DNA of 64,000 bases from Bin5 sp965208965 (GCA_965208965.1 OZ242384.1:806001-870000), one strand, 5' to 3'. Positions 46,566-56,026 are shown, counted from the stretch's first letter. Notes: generated from the sequence alone by a model not told the origin. Made by a program: numbers and translations.

Positions 46566-47573
46566 TCAGGCCATAATCTTCAGTTTTTCATACGGTACGA
46601 CCAGCCGCAGCGGTTCGTTGTTGAAGAAGCGTTGGATGTCGCGCACGATCTCTTCAACCAGGCGCATTCGGTTCTCGACCGTATGGCCCGAGACATGGGG
46701 AGACAGGAAGACATTGTCGAGATCGCGGATGGGATGGTCAGCGGACAGGGGTTCCGGCTCGAAGACATCGATGTAGGCGTTGAAGCGGTTCTTCTGCAGC
46801 TCGGTAACCAGGGCATCCTGATCCAGAACCCAAGAGCGAGCGGTGTGTACGAAGAGCGCGCCGTCGCGAATTGACCGGAAATGGGAGGCGGTGATCATCT
46901 TCCTGGTTTCGGGGGTGATGGGCGCGTGCACCGAGATGATATCGGAGTCGGCAAAGATCTCTTCCAGAGAGACGCTGCGTACGTCGAGCAGGTGGGCGTC
47001 TTCCTGGCTGAGATAGGGGTCGTAGACCGACACATCGCAGTTAAAGGGTTTCAGCAGCCCGATGACGCGGCGGCCGACCATGCTGGCGCTGACGAGCCCC
47101 ACTTTTTTGGAGTAAAGGGAGTGCCCGGGCCAGTTGGGGGCGGGTTTCCAGCCGCGTTCGACCTTCATGGTTTGTTCGTAAGGCCAGAGATTGCGCTGGC
47201 CGCTCAGCATGGCCCAGAGCGTGTATTCGGCGACGGATTCGGCGATGACATCGGCGGCGCTGAGGAGCACGACGCCGCGTTCGTGGCCGGATTCTGCCAG
47301 ACGGGTCTTGACCGAGCCGGCGGCATGGCCGACAATCTGCAGGTCGCCGGCTGCGGCTACGTGTTCTTCGGTGATGAGGGGCGATCCCCAGGAAGTGACC
47401 ACGACTGACGCGCCGGGGATCATTTCAAGCAGCTCATCATCGGTGTAGTTGCGATCCAACTCGTTCCAGATGACAGTGCCCATGCTCTCCAGTATGGAGA
47501 CAGCGTCAGGGGAGAGAATATCTTCGGAGAGGCCTACCGGGGGCAGGTAGAGGATCTTTCGTTCTTGCGTCAT
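46566..47573 (-). CDS. D-2-hydroxyacid dehydrogenase family protein
   Basis: 335 residues. Active-site Arg in 'LFVHTARSWVLDQDALVTEL', Glu in 'YIDVFEPEPLSADHPI' and His in 'NVFLSPHVSGHTVEN', the R-E-H trio of the family. The NAD-binding motif is altered: 'KVGLVSASMVGRRVIGLLKP' where GxGxxG is usual. Nine bases separate it from the MalG-type permease upstream, and its stop touches a possible start of the flavoprotein gene, so these are one operon. It could reduce or oxidise a 2-oxo/2-hydroxy acid formed after demethylation. Confidence 0.87.
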   Translation of the reverse strand: MTQERKILYLPPVGLSEDILSPDAVSILESMGTVIWNELDRNYTDDELLEMIPGASVVVTSWGSPLITEEHVAAAGDLQIVGHAAGSVKTRLAESGHERGVVLLSAADVIAESVAEYTLWAMLSGQRNLWPYEQTMKVERGWKPAPNWPGHSLYSKKVGLVSASMVGRRVIGLLKPFNCDVSVYDPYLSQEDAHLLDVRSVSLEEIFADSDIISVHAPITPETRKMITASHFRSIRDGALFVHTARSWVLDQDALVTELQKNRFNAYIDVFEPEPLSADHPIRDLDNVFLSPHVSGHTVENRMRLVEEIVRDIQRFFNNEPLRLVVPYEKLKIMA

Positions 47574-47582
47574 GCGAATGTG

Positions 47583-48437
47583 TTAGCCTTTCACGCCACT
47601 GAGTGAGATGCCGCGGATAATATAGCGCTGCATGAGGACAAAGACGATCAGAGTCGGGAGAAAGCCGAGCACCGCTCCAGCCATATCCAATCCTGCATCT
47701 CCACCAGAGCGCGCCACAGTGCCCAGACCGACGGTCAAGGTGCGCATATCGGATTTGGATGTGACGATCATGGGATAGAAAAAGGAGTTCCAGTTGCCCA
47801 TGAAGCGGAGGACGGCCAGCGTCGCCATGGTGGGCACGACCTGCGGCATCAGCACGTGCCACCAGTTCTGCCATAGATTGGCGCCATCGATGGTTGCGGC
47901 ATCGTCATAGTCGCGGGGAATGCTCAAATAGGCCTGACGCAGTAGGAAGGTACCGAAAATGGATGCGAACCAGGGTCCGATCAAAGCGGTATAGGTGTTG
48001 ACCAGCCCCAGTCGTGAAAGAACGACAAATTGGGGCACGATCAGGGCTGTATCGGGCATGATCAGAATGCCCAGGAAAAGCATGAAGATGACGTTTTTGC
48101 CCCAGAAATTGCCCCTGGCGAAGGCATATCCGGCCATGCTTGAGGTGATCACTCCGCCCAGAGTTGATATGACCGCAACATAGACACTGTTGAAGAGCCA
48201 GCGCAGCGCGTCTGTTCGGGCAAAGAGTGTCTGGAAATTCTCCAATGTTATCGGCGTTGGAATCAATTCGATAGGGAAGGTGATAAAGCGGATGTTTTGC
48301 GTGAGAGATACTGACAGCATGATCAGAAACGGTCCAACGGTTGTGATCGCTACCGCCGCCATCAAAATGTAGATGATCGTTTCTCGAATCAGGTTGGGTT
48401 TTTCGACTGAAGCGGTGCTGGTTTCGGAAACAGACAT
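47583..48437 (-). CDS. ABC transporter permease (MalG-type, CUT1)
   Basis: 284 residues, six helices; EAA loop 'DDAATIDGANLWQNWWHVLM' then P. N-terminal helix 'IIYILMAAVAITTVGPFLIM'. Third gene of the importer-demethylation operon. The CUT1 fold normally takes up sugars, but the operon suggests a methylated small molecule or glycoside. Confidence 0.9.
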   Translation of the reverse strand: MSVSETSTASVEKPNLIRETIIYILMAAVAITTVGPFLIMLSVSLTQNIRFITFPIELIPTPITLENFQTLFARTDALRWLFNSVYVAVISTLGGVITSSMAGYAFARGNFWGKNVIFMLFLGILIMPDTALIVPQFVVLSRLGLVNTYTALIGPWFASIFGTFLLRQAYLSIPRDYDDAATIDGANLWQNWWHVLMPQVVPTMATLAVLRFMGNWNSFFYPMIVTSKSDMRTLTVGLGTVARSGGDAGLDMAGAVLGFLPTLIVFVLMQRYIIRGISLSGVKG

Positions 48438-48538
48438 TTGGAGAACTCCAAAGCGATCATTCCAAGATAGGAAGCCGGGCGCCGCTCTCTTTCGACATGG
48501 GTTACCCCCAATGACCGGCGATTTTCCTTACAATTCAG

Positions 48539-49456
48539 CTAATAAACGTCGTCTCCAAAACGCAGATAGCGGGACTGAATCAGTGCAATGATCAGAATCA
48601 TCGCAAAGAAGAGAATCGACAGCGCGGACGCGTAACCAAAGCGGCCGAAGTTGAAGGCTTCGTTGTAGATTTGGTAGACCACGGTCGTTGTCGCGTTTAC
48701 AGGTCCGCCGCCGGTCAGAATGAAGATTGAACCGAAGACCTGCAGTGCGCCGATGGTGGCGATAACGATAATAAAGGCCGCTGTCGGGCGCAGCAGGGGA
48801 ATGGTGACGTAGCGATGAAGGCGCCATCCGTTGGCGCCGTCCACTTTAGCGGCATCGTAGAGTTCATTGGGGATGGCCTGCAAACCGGCCAGCCAGATGA
48901 CCATGAAATAGCCAAACGCCTCCCACAGACTGATGCCGACGATGCTGGGCATGGCCTGATACACATCGATCAACCATTTTTGGGGCGGGATGCCGACAAG
49001 CCCGATCAGGAAGTTTAGGGGGCCATCGGGGCGGGGTGAAAGGAAGCGGCGAAAGATCAGGGCAAGGACAGCCACTGAGGTAATGTTGGGAAGAAAGTAG
49101 ATCGCGCGAAAGGCTTTCATGCCCCGAAGCGGCCGGTTCACCAGGATAGCGACGCCGAGTGATGCCACCACCAGCAGCGGGATATACATGAGCGTAAACC
49201 AAGCTGTGTTGAGCATGGCTTTGTGAAGCTTGGCATCGGTGAACATACGCACAAAGTGATCCAGCCCTACAAACTCGCGCGTCGAGAGCAGGTCGGTCTT
49301 CAGGACGCTGTAACGGAACATCGAAAACCAGGGGACCAGATTGAATAACACAAAGACCAAGGCGTTGATGATGATGAAGGGGTACCAGGGCAGGGAACTC
49401 CGCAATCGTTTCAGGAATTGGGAGGAAGCGCGCTGGGATGAACCGGCAACGGCCAT
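48539..49456 (-). CDS. ABC transporter permease (MalF-type, CUT1)
   Basis: 305 residues, six helices; EAA loop 'YDAAKVDGANGWRLHRYVTI' then P. N-terminal helix 'WYPFIIINALVFVLFNLVPW'. Between the binding-protein gene (after a terminator-like hairpin) and the MalG-type permease. No ATPase in the locus. Confidence 0.9.
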   Translation of the reverse strand: MAVAGSSQRASSQFLKRLRSSLPWYPFIIINALVFVLFNLVPWFSMFRYSVLKTDLLSTREFVGLDHFVRMFTDAKLHKAMLNTAWFTLMYIPLLVVASLGVAILVNRPLRGMKAFRAIYFLPNITSVAVLALIFRRFLSPRPDGPLNFLIGLVGIPPQKWLIDVYQAMPSIVGISLWEAFGYFMVIWLAGLQAIPNELYDAAKVDGANGWRLHRYVTIPLLRPTAAFIIVIATIGALQVFGSIFILTGGGPVNATTTVVYQIYNEAFNFGRFGYASALSILFFAMILIIALIQSRYLRFGDDVY

Positions 49457-49478
49457 GATCAGCTTCTCCGTTCAGAAC

Positions 49479-49536
49479 AAAAAATCGCAGAGATGCCGGG
49501 AAGGGAGTTCGTCCTTCTTCTCAGCAACTCTGCGAT
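49479..49536 (-). terminator. Terminator after the binding-protein gene, inside the operon
   Basis: Inverted repeat ATCGCAGAG (49484-49492) and CTCTGCGAT (49528-49536); on the minus strand the second arm runs straight into TTTTTTG. It sits between the binding protein and its permeases, so it probably lowers readthrough and lets the binding protein be made in excess. Confidence 0.65.
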
Positions 49537-49570
49537 CTTTGTTGGGCTTACTACAAAGGAGTTGGCTCCA

Positions 49571-50887
49571 TTATCCGTACTGTTCCAGCAGAAGCGCATC
49601 GATTTCGGTCTTGATGGTCTCCAACGCTTCTTCTACTGTGGCCTGACCAAGCACAGCTGCCTGGAATTGAGGGCCTGCAACAACCTTACTCTCCTGCCAG
49701 AGGGTATTGGTGTCGACGCCGGCAAACAGGAGCGGTCCGAAACGGTTTACGTACTCGGCCGTGCAGGGGGCAGGATTCCAGACTTCCTTGGATTTGTTGC
49801 CGACGGGCGTGGTGCCTGCCAGATTGGCGCGTGTCCCGACCTGTTCCGGCTTGATCATGTACTTGACCCATGTGACGGCGGCATCGACCGCGTCGCTTTG
49901 ACTGGTGATGGCCCATCCCTGACCCGAGACGATGCCGGACACCGCAGTAATTGAGCTGTCCATGCTGCGCGCATGGCCGATTACATACTCCAGATCCGGG
50001 TTGGCTTCAACGTCCTGAACGCAGGCTGCATCTTCCCTGCGTGCAGTCACCTGTTCCAACGAGAGCCAGTAGTCGGGCAGGCCACCCTGTTCATCGACAC
50101 TGCCGATGGCGTATTCCAGCGGGACCCAGCCCTCCTGGAACTCTTTAACCCAACGGGTCAAGGCATCGATGACGGGCTGCTCGAGGAAATTGGAGTCGGT
50201 GCGGTCGTCCGTATATACCTGGCCGCCTGCTTCGTGGACTGTAACCAGGAATCCGCCCCAGCTGAAGGTACTGAGGCTTTCCAGATACCAGTTCTGTTCT
50301 GCGGCCCGTTCACCCAGGGCATAGAGTTCGTCCCAGGTCTGGAACGAAGCGGTGGCCGGGTCATAGCCCAGTTCTGACAGCAGTCCGCCGTTGTAAGCAA
50401 TGCCATTGACTTCGGCTTCGATAAGCGGCATGTAGAGGACACCGTCAAGGCTTGCTGCATCGATTTCGGCAGCGTGATAGTCGGCCAAATCGTCGGCCGT
50501 AAGCAGGTCGTCAAGACCCAGGATCACACCTTTGGTGATATAGGCCGGCACGGTATCGGTGGTCGCATCCCAGATATCGGGCGCCTCTCCGGCTGCGGCC
50601 GCGGCGTAGAGTTTCTCGCGACGCCCGCCCCAAGGCTGTACCTCGACCTGCACCATGATATCAGGATGGGCTGCATGGAATCCCTCATTCAGAGGGGCAT
50701 AAACGATGTCCCCGTCGTTTTCGGTGCGGGGATAGGCCCAAACGTCGATGGTCGTTGTTTCCATTCCTGCGTCACCGCTATCGGCTGCGGGCGCAGCCGG
50801 GGCCACACAGGCCGCCAAGAACGAGGTGGCGGTCACGCCGGCTGATAGTTGCAAGAAACGACGCCGGCTCAAGACTGATTGCTTCAT
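49571..50887 (-). CDS. Extracellular solute-binding lipoprotein (ABC importer)
   Basis: 438 residues. Twin-arginine signal 'LSRRRFLQLSAGVTATSFLA' followed by a lipobox Cys, then family-1 solute-binding fold ('TIDVWAYPRTENDGDIVYAP', 'EGWVPLEYAIGSVDEQGGLP'). Start at ATG 50887, preceded by AGGAGGA; a longer frame from 50923 would add 12 residues without a signal-like character. First gene of the operon that runs to the DmdA-like gene at 42765. Confidence 0.9.
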   Translation of the reverse strand: MKQSVLSRRRFLQLSAGVTATSFLAACVAPAAPAADSGDAGMETTTIDVWAYPRTENDGDIVYAPLNEGFHAAHPDIMVQVEVQPWGGRREKLYAAAAAGEAPDIWDATTDTVPAYITKGVILGLDDLLTADDLADYHAAEIDAASLDGVLYMPLIEAEVNGIAYNGGLLSELGYDPATASFQTWDELYALGERAAEQNWYLESLSTFSWGGFLVTVHEAGGQVYTDDRTDSNFLEQPVIDALTRWVKEFQEGWVPLEYAIGSVDEQGGLPDYWLSLEQVTARREDAACVQDVEANPDLEYVIGHARSMDSSITAVSGIVSGQGWAITSQSDAVDAAVTWVKYMIKPEQVGTRANLAGTTPVGNKSKEVWNPAPCTAEYVNRFGPLLFAGVDTNTLWQESKVVAGPQFQAAVLGQATVEEALETIKTEIDALLLEQYG

Positions 50888-51026
50888 GGGTTCCTCCTCA
50901 AGGAAATGTATGGATATTGGCAACTGCTAGTCCAGGTAGGGTGAGACATATACTAATGTGTGGCGGTTGCGTGATTATATCGCAATCGTTGTGAAATGGG
51001 ACAATCAGCAAGACCCGAAAAGGGCC

Positions 51027-52403
51027 TCAATGAAGTCCTACGCGGAGGTGGTCGGCCACATCTGCTTGTGCCACCGTCTCCTGCTCGCCGCTGATCAGGT
51101 CTTTGACGGTGACGGTGCCGGCCGCCAGCTCGTTTCCGCCTAAGAGAAGGGCGATAGGGATGTTGCGTTCTTCGGCATACCTGAACTGCCGGCCCAAGTT
51201 GTCAGGGTCCGGATAGAGGTCGACGCGCAGGCCGGCCTGGCGCAGCGTTTGAGCCAGTTCTACATTGGCGGCCAGCGTCTCGCGGTCGAAATTGGTAATC
51301 AGGACCTGAGGTTGTCCGGCCAGTTTTTGCGGGAAGAGGCCGCGCTCCTCCATGATTAGCAGGATGCGCTCCAGGCCGAGGCTGAAGCCGCAGGCGGGGA
51401 TCGAGCGGTTGCTGAACATGCCGATCAGATCGTCGTAGCGTCCGCCGGCGCCGCCGGAGCCGCTCAAGGTCGGGAATTCGATTTCGTAGATTGGCCCGGT
51501 GTAGTAGCTGAGGCCGCGCGCCAGGTATGGGTCGATGCGGATGTGCTCGCCGGCCGGGCCTGACGCGGTCAGCGTCACCACGTCTTTCAGTTCAGCCACT
51601 GCCTGTGCGCCGTTGTCGGAACATGCCAACTTTTCCTCCAGCCAGCAGAGCGCGGCGTCGGTGTCGTCCGGTGCGGCGGCCATCAGTTCCAAGAGTGCGG
51701 TGGTAGCGGTCTGATCGATTCCGCGCGACTGCAACTCCTTTTCCACGCCTTCCAAGCCGACCTTGTCCAGCTTGTCGACGGCGACCAGCGCGTCCGATTC
51801 CAGACCCGCGGGCACGCCGGTCACCTCCATCAGGCCGCGCAGGACGCCGCGGTGGTTGAGGCGCAGCAGAAAGCCGGACGCATCGCGCCCGCGGAAGCCC
51901 AACTCCTGCAGTACCTGCGCGCCGGCGTTGAGGACCTCGGCTTCGACCAGCTGGCTGGAGGAGCCGACTACGTCCAGGTCGCACTGGTAGAACTCGCGGA
52001 AGCGCCCTTTGGCTGGGCGGTCGGCGCGATAGACGGGCGCGATATGGTAGCGCTTGAAGTAGCGGGGGAGCTGGTTGCTGTATTCGGCGACGATGCGGGC
52101 GAGCGGCACGGTCAGATCGTAGCGCAGACCGGCGTCGGCGATCTCATCTTCGGTTGGAGAGTCGGCGAGCGCCCGCTGCAGTTTGGCGCCCCGCTTGGCG
52201 ACGCGAAAGATCAGTTGATCGCCCTCTTCGCCGTACTTGCCGAGCAGTGTATCCAATCGTTCCATCACCGGGGTGTCGAGCGGTTCAAAGCCATAGCTCT
52301 GGTAGACGCGTTCGATCACATCGATGACATATTGGCGGCGCAGCACGTCCAGGGGCAGGAAGTCGCGGGCGCCGCTGATCGGCTTGGTTTGGAATCGGGC
52401 CAC
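51027..52403 (-). CDS. hisS: Histidyl-tRNA synthetase
   Basis: 458 residues. Class II synthetase: motif 1 region 'RRQYVIDVIERVYQSYGFEP', motif 2 in 'PAKGRFREFYQCDLDVVG', the histidine-specific 'GGAGGRYDDLIGMFSN' and motif 3 'GFSLGLERILLIM'. C-terminal anticodon-binding domain 'PQVLITNFDRETLAANVELA'. Charges tRNA-His. It contains a 40-50-residue insert in the middle, as HisS proteins do. Start 'MARFQTKPISGARDFLP' is the family's usual beginning. Confidence 0.97.
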   Translation of the reverse strand: MARFQTKPISGARDFLPLDVLRRQYVIDVIERVYQSYGFEPLDTPVMERLDTLLGKYGEEGDQLIFRVAKRGAKLQRALADSPTEDEIADAGLRYDLTVPLARIVAEYSNQLPRYFKRYHIAPVYRADRPAKGRFREFYQCDLDVVGSSSQLVEAEVLNAGAQVLQELGFRGRDASGFLLRLNHRGVLRGLMEVTGVPAGLESDALVAVDKLDKVGLEGVEKELQSRGIDQTATTALLELMAAAPDDTDAALCWLEEKLACSDNGAQAVAELKDVVTLTASGPAGEHIRIDPYLARGLSYYTGPIYEIEFPTLSGSGGAGGRYDDLIGMFSNRSIPACGFSLGLERILLIMEERGLFPQKLAGQPQVLITNFDRETLAANVELAQTLRQAGLRVDLYPDPDNLGRQFRYAEERNIPIALLLGGNELAAGTVTVKDLISGEQETVAQADVADHLRVGLH

Positions 52404-52512
52404 TGAAGATTCTCCTGGTAGGTTGCGCTTACAACGTGAACAGGCAGCACGTTCAGCAGCATCTTACACGAAGAATCGGGGAGATAGGAAGAATGGGGAG
52501 GAGGGAAGCGCT

Positions 52513-53733
52513 CTAGTCGAGGCCACTGTTCAACACATCGCGGTAGGCGGCGACGCGGTCGCGGCGCAGCGCTCGTTTGTGGCCCAGGAGCGCTTTGAAG
52601 GATTCACTTGTAATCTGCAGGCGAAATTCAGCGAGCAGAAAGCGCCGCAGCAGTTCTGACCACACAGGGCTGTGCCACTTGCGCACATAACGCACCTTGC
52701 TGCGATTGAAGAGGATATGACGCCTGGCGCTGACCTGGCCGCTGCTGCGGCCCTCGGCATGGATAACGATTGCGCCCGGGTCATAGACCACGCGCCAACC
52801 GGCGCGCCTGATGCGGCGGCAGAGGTCGGTCTCCTCACTATACATGAAGAACTGGGGATCAAAGCCGCCGAGGGCGGCCAGTACTTCTCCCCGCACCAGA
52901 AGGGCTGCGCCGACAAGCCAGTCCACGTCCTGGCGGGCGTCTGCCGGCCAGTCGGCGAGGTGGTAGCTGCGGGTCCAAGGGTTGCGAGGCCACATCTGCT
53001 CCAGCCAGGTGCTCTCGAAAAAACCGGTAAGGAGGCCGGGAAAACGCCGCCGGCTGCTTTGCAGCGCGCCGTCCGTATAACGCAGCTGCGGCCCGATCGC
53101 GCCGATCGTTTCGTCTTCGTTGATGCCGTTGTAGAGCGCCCACAGGCTGCCGGGCAGGAGTTCGGTGTCTGGGTTGAGGAAGTAGATGAAGCGCGCCTTG
53201 GCGGCGGGATGCGGGGACGGATCCGTTACCGAATTGCTGGCAGATGTCCTAACTGGCTCGGTGGGGCTCTCCGTGCCGCTCTGACTGGAGGCTTGCCTTT
53301 CTCCGTCCTGCGGGGGCAGAGGGTCAAACCCCATCGCTTCCAGGGCCCGGTTGTTGCCGCCGGTGAAGCCCAGGTTCTCGTCGCTGAAGATCGTCTGTAC
53401 CCAAGAAAAGCGGCTTGGCAGGAGAGATTTCGTAGCGTCTTCACTGGCGTTGTCGAGGACAACAACCTGAAGGGTGGCCTCATTGTTCGGCCCGAAGCGA
53501 CGCACAGGTGTCGAGGAGCGGGAAGCGGTCTTGGGCTCTGCTTCTTTGTCGCGCCCTTCGTCTAGCGGCGTACTCTGCTGTTCGATCGAGGTCAGGCAGG
53601 CGCGCAGATGGTCCCAGACGTTCCAGGAGATGATCACGATCACCAAGTCGGTCGGCGGCGGTCTCTTTTCAGTCTGCGGGGGGCCCTCGCTCCCTTTAGG
53701 GTTCGCTCGGCCGCGAAGTCGTTGAAGCATCAC
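52513..53733 (-). CDS. Glycosyltransferase family 2 protein (rhamnosyltransferase-like)
   Basis: 406 residues. GT-A fold: 'DLVIVIISWNVWDHLRACL', 'QTIFSDENLGFTGGNNRALE', the metal-binding region 'IYFLNPDTELLPGSL', and 'WLVGAALLVRGEVLAALGGF' with 'MYSEETDLCRRIRRAGWRVV', as in WbbL-like rhamnosyltransferases. Two low-complexity inserts interrupt the domain, about residues 52-80 and 147-185; both are rich in Ser, Thr, Pro or charged residues. The start may be GTG 53733 or ATG 53730. It attaches a sugar to a polysaccharide or lipid carrier; the polyprenyl synthase upstream fits such a role. Confidence 0.85.
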   Translation of the reverse strand: MMLQRLRGRANPKGSEGPPQTEKRPPPTDLVIVIISWNVWDHLRACLTSIEQQSTPLDEGRDKEAEPKTASRSSTPVRRFGPNNEATLQVVVLDNASEDATKSLLPSRFSWVQTIFSDENLGFTGGNNRALEAMGFDPLPPQDGERQASSQSGTESPTEPVRTSASNSVTDPSPHPAAKARFIYFLNPDTELLPGSLWALYNGINEDETIGAIGPQLRYTDGALQSSRRRFPGLLTGFFESTWLEQMWPRNPWTRSYHLADWPADARQDVDWLVGAALLVRGEVLAALGGFDPQFFMYSEETDLCRRIRRAGWRVVYDPGAIVIHAEGRSSGQVSARRHILFNRSKVRYVRKWHSPVWSELLRRFLLAEFRLQITSESFKALLGHKRALRRDRVAAYRDVLNSGLD

Positions 53734-53811
53734 GTTTGCAGTTGGTCGGAGTCCGGCTGGCGGGCGTTGCGCAGGGATATCCGCTGATCTCCGACCGGTG
53801 GTGGTCTCGAT

Positions 53812-55023
53812 TCAGCTGCTGCGCTGCACGACAAAGGCGCAGAGGCCCAGGAGTGATCGCAGGCAGAGGTTGTCATTGAAAGGAGCCAAGTCGTGAACGG
53901 CGTGGTCAAGAAAGCCGAGCGCTTCCTGGTGGGCGGCTTCGATTGCGCCGCTGGCGCGCACGGCCTGAACGATCTCCTGCACGGTTGCGGACAGGCTGCC
54001 GGGGTCGCTGGCATCGGCGCGCTCTCGGGCCTGGAGCAGCCGGGATACTACTTCTTGCGGCTGGGGCAGTTCGCGCAGGTAGTAGAGGAACGGCAGTGTC
54101 AGTGTTCCCTGGCGCAGGTCGCTTCCAACGGGCTTGCCGAGGGTGGCGTCGGTGCCGACAAAGTCGAGGATGTCGTCTACGATCTGAAAGGCCATCCCGA
54201 ACTGATAGCCGAAAGATTTGAGTGCCTGGACCCGGTCCGGCGACAGACCGACCAGGACGGCGGCCGCTTCGGTCGCGGCACTGTAAAGACTGGCCGTCTT
54301 GGCATAGATACGCTGGTAGTAGGCCTGGCGATCCTGGCGAAAGTCGTTGCGATCTGAAAGCTGGCGCATCTCGCCATCGACAATCACGCGCAGGGTATCA
54401 CTGAAGATGGTGATGACGCGCACGTTGTCGGTCTCGGCGGCGAACTGGGCGGAGCGGGCGAACATATAGTCGCCGGCTAGAACTGTTGCCCCTGCGCTCC
54501 AGGAGGCGTTAAGCGTGGGTGCGTCACGACGCAGCAGCGCGCCGTCGATGACGTCGTCGTGGACGAGCGTGGCGGTGTGCAGCATCTCCACGGCCGCTGC
54601 CAGGGCGATAAGCGTATGCGGGTTCCGGTACTCACCCGGAGCGGCCGGCATCCCGTCTGCATTGGAGCGGGAACTGCCTAGATCGGGAGTACCGTCTTGC
54701 AGCCCTGCGGCCAGCAGCGCCAGCGCCGGACGCAACCGTTTCCCGCCCTGGCCGATCAGTTCGAGGAAGGCGTTGGCCAGAGGCGCGAACACATCAGCGT
54801 CGACGCTCTTCATCTTTTCTTCGACCTGCTCAAGTCCTCCGCGTACCGGCGCGAGCAGCGCAGACGCGTCCTGGGGCGTCAGCAGAGCGCGACGGAAACT
54901 CTCGTGCGCGATCTCATCACGCATGCCGAGGGCACCCGAGCGGGGCCTCATCGGCGGCCTACCCTGCGCCAAGGGTCTCGCTTCCGTATCGGTGATCTGT
55001 TCGACGTGGACCTGGTCAACCAT
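53812..55023 (-). CDS. Polyprenyl diphosphate synthase (trans-isoprenyl family)
   Basis: 403 residues, longer than the usual 320-330 because of an N-terminal extension (about 60 residues) and an insert between 'GGKRLRPALALLAAG' and 'AAAVEMLHTATLVHDDVID'. First Asp-rich motif DDVID followed by 'RRDAPTLNASWSAG'; second Asp-rich motif 'QIVDDILDFVGTDATLGKP'. Makes medium or long prenyl diphosphates for quinone tails or carrier lipids. It starts 32 bases after the TatD stop, on the same strand. Confidence 0.92.
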   Translation of the reverse strand: MVDQVHVEQITDTEARPLAQGRPPMRPRSGALGMRDEIAHESFRRALLTPQDASALLAPVRGGLEQVEEKMKSVDADVFAPLANAFLELIGQGGKRLRPALALLAAGLQDGTPDLGSSRSNADGMPAAPGEYRNPHTLIALAAAVEMLHTATLVHDDVIDGALLRRDAPTLNASWSAGATVLAGDYMFARSAQFAAETDNVRVITIFSDTLRVIVDGEMRQLSDRNDFRQDRQAYYQRIYAKTASLYSAATEAAAVLVGLSPDRVQALKSFGYQFGMAFQIVDDILDFVGTDATLGKPVGSDLRQGTLTLPFLYYLRELPQPQEVVSRLLQARERADASDPGSLSATVQEIVQAVRASGAIEAAHQEALGFLDHAVHDLAPFNDNLCLRSLLGLCAFVVQRSS

Positions 55024-55055
55024 AGGAAAGCGTCACAAAGCGTACAAGCGGCGGA

Positions 55056-55919
55056 CTACGCTGGCCGGCCGGCGGCCATGGAAACCGCTTCCGGCCTCGG
55101 TTCACCGGCCAGCGGTGCAAAGATCGAGCGGGCGACAGCGGTCGTGCGGGACGCTATCTCCACTACGGGCACTCCCAAGAGTTCGGCCAGCGCCTCGGCT
55201 ACCAGAGCCACATACGCGGGTTCGTTGCGCTTCCCGCGCAAAGGGTGCGGCGTCAGCCAGGGAGCGTCGGTTTCGAGCATCAAGCGGTCGAGACCCAGTT
55301 GCGGTGCGAGTTTGTGCAAAGCCCGTGCATTCTTGAAGGTAATCGGACCGCCTAAGCCGAGGGCGAAGTTCCAATCACAAGCCGCACGGGCCAGAGCAGC
55401 GTCACCGGAGAACGCGTGCAGTACGCCCCAAAACGGCCGCTCCGCCAAGGGGGAATTACGCGTACGTGCACTGGCTGCCCACGCTTGCAGGATCTGGGCC
55501 AGATCGGTCGACGCCTCCCGATTGTGGATTATGACCGGCAGGCCCAGTTCGGCGGCCAGATCCAGTTGCGCCCTAAATGCCTGCGCCTGCTGGCGGCGGG
55601 AGACAGTATCCCAGTGATAGTCCAGGCCGATTTCTCCGATGGCGACTACCTTGGGATGAACGACCAACTCGCGCAACTGTGTCAGCGTCTGTTCGCCGAA
55701 GTCCGCGCTGCTGTTGGGGTGGATTCCCACCGCAGCATACACTTGCGGATGCCGGTCGGCCAGCGCAATGGCCTGCCGGCAGTGGACCAGATCGATGCCA
55801 GGGTTGACGATCATGCTCACACCGCGCGCTTGTGCTCGCTCCAGCACGGCGGTACGGTCCGCATCGAACTGCTCCATGTCCAGATGGCAGTGGCTGTCGA
55901 CCAGCGTTGGAACGGTCAT
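55056..55919 (-). CDS. tatD: TatD family metal-dependent hydrolase
   Basis: 287 residues. Metal site 'VDSHCHLDMEQFDADR' (HxH), 'AIGEIGLDYHWDT' (Glu), 'LPVIIHNREASTDLA' (His), 'VLHAFSGDAALARA' (His) and 'MLETDAPWLTPHPLRGKRNE' (Asp), the full set for TatD nucleases. Acts on DNA ends or small substrates in the cytoplasm. Start at 55919 with the typical 'VPTLVDSHCHLD'. Confidence 0.93.
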   Translation of the reverse strand: MTVPTLVDSHCHLDMEQFDADRTAVLERAQARGVSMIVNPGIDLVHCRQAIALADRHPQVYAAVGIHPNSSADFGEQTLTQLRELVVHPKVVAIGEIGLDYHWDTVSRRQQAQAFRAQLDLAAELGLPVIIHNREASTDLAQILQAWAASARTRNSPLAERPFWGVLHAFSGDAALARAACDWNFALGLGGPITFKNARALHKLAPQLGLDRLMLETDAPWLTPHPLRGKRNEPAYVALVAEALAELLGVPVVEIASRTTAVARSIFAPLAGEPRPEAVSMAAGRPA

Positions 55920-56026
55920 GTGCGCTCAGATGGCAGAGTGGCAGCGCATCCGGTTTGGAAGTACCTCGCAAAAAGGGCAGAACTGGCTTATTTCTGGCAT
56001 ACGCTACTTGTTAATTTTATCACATA

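Noticed and set aside
53744..53796. Inverted repeat GGTCGGAG/CTCCGACC between the polyprenyl synthase and GT2 genes
   Set aside because: Only 8 bp with a 37-base loop and no T-run; too weak to call a terminator.
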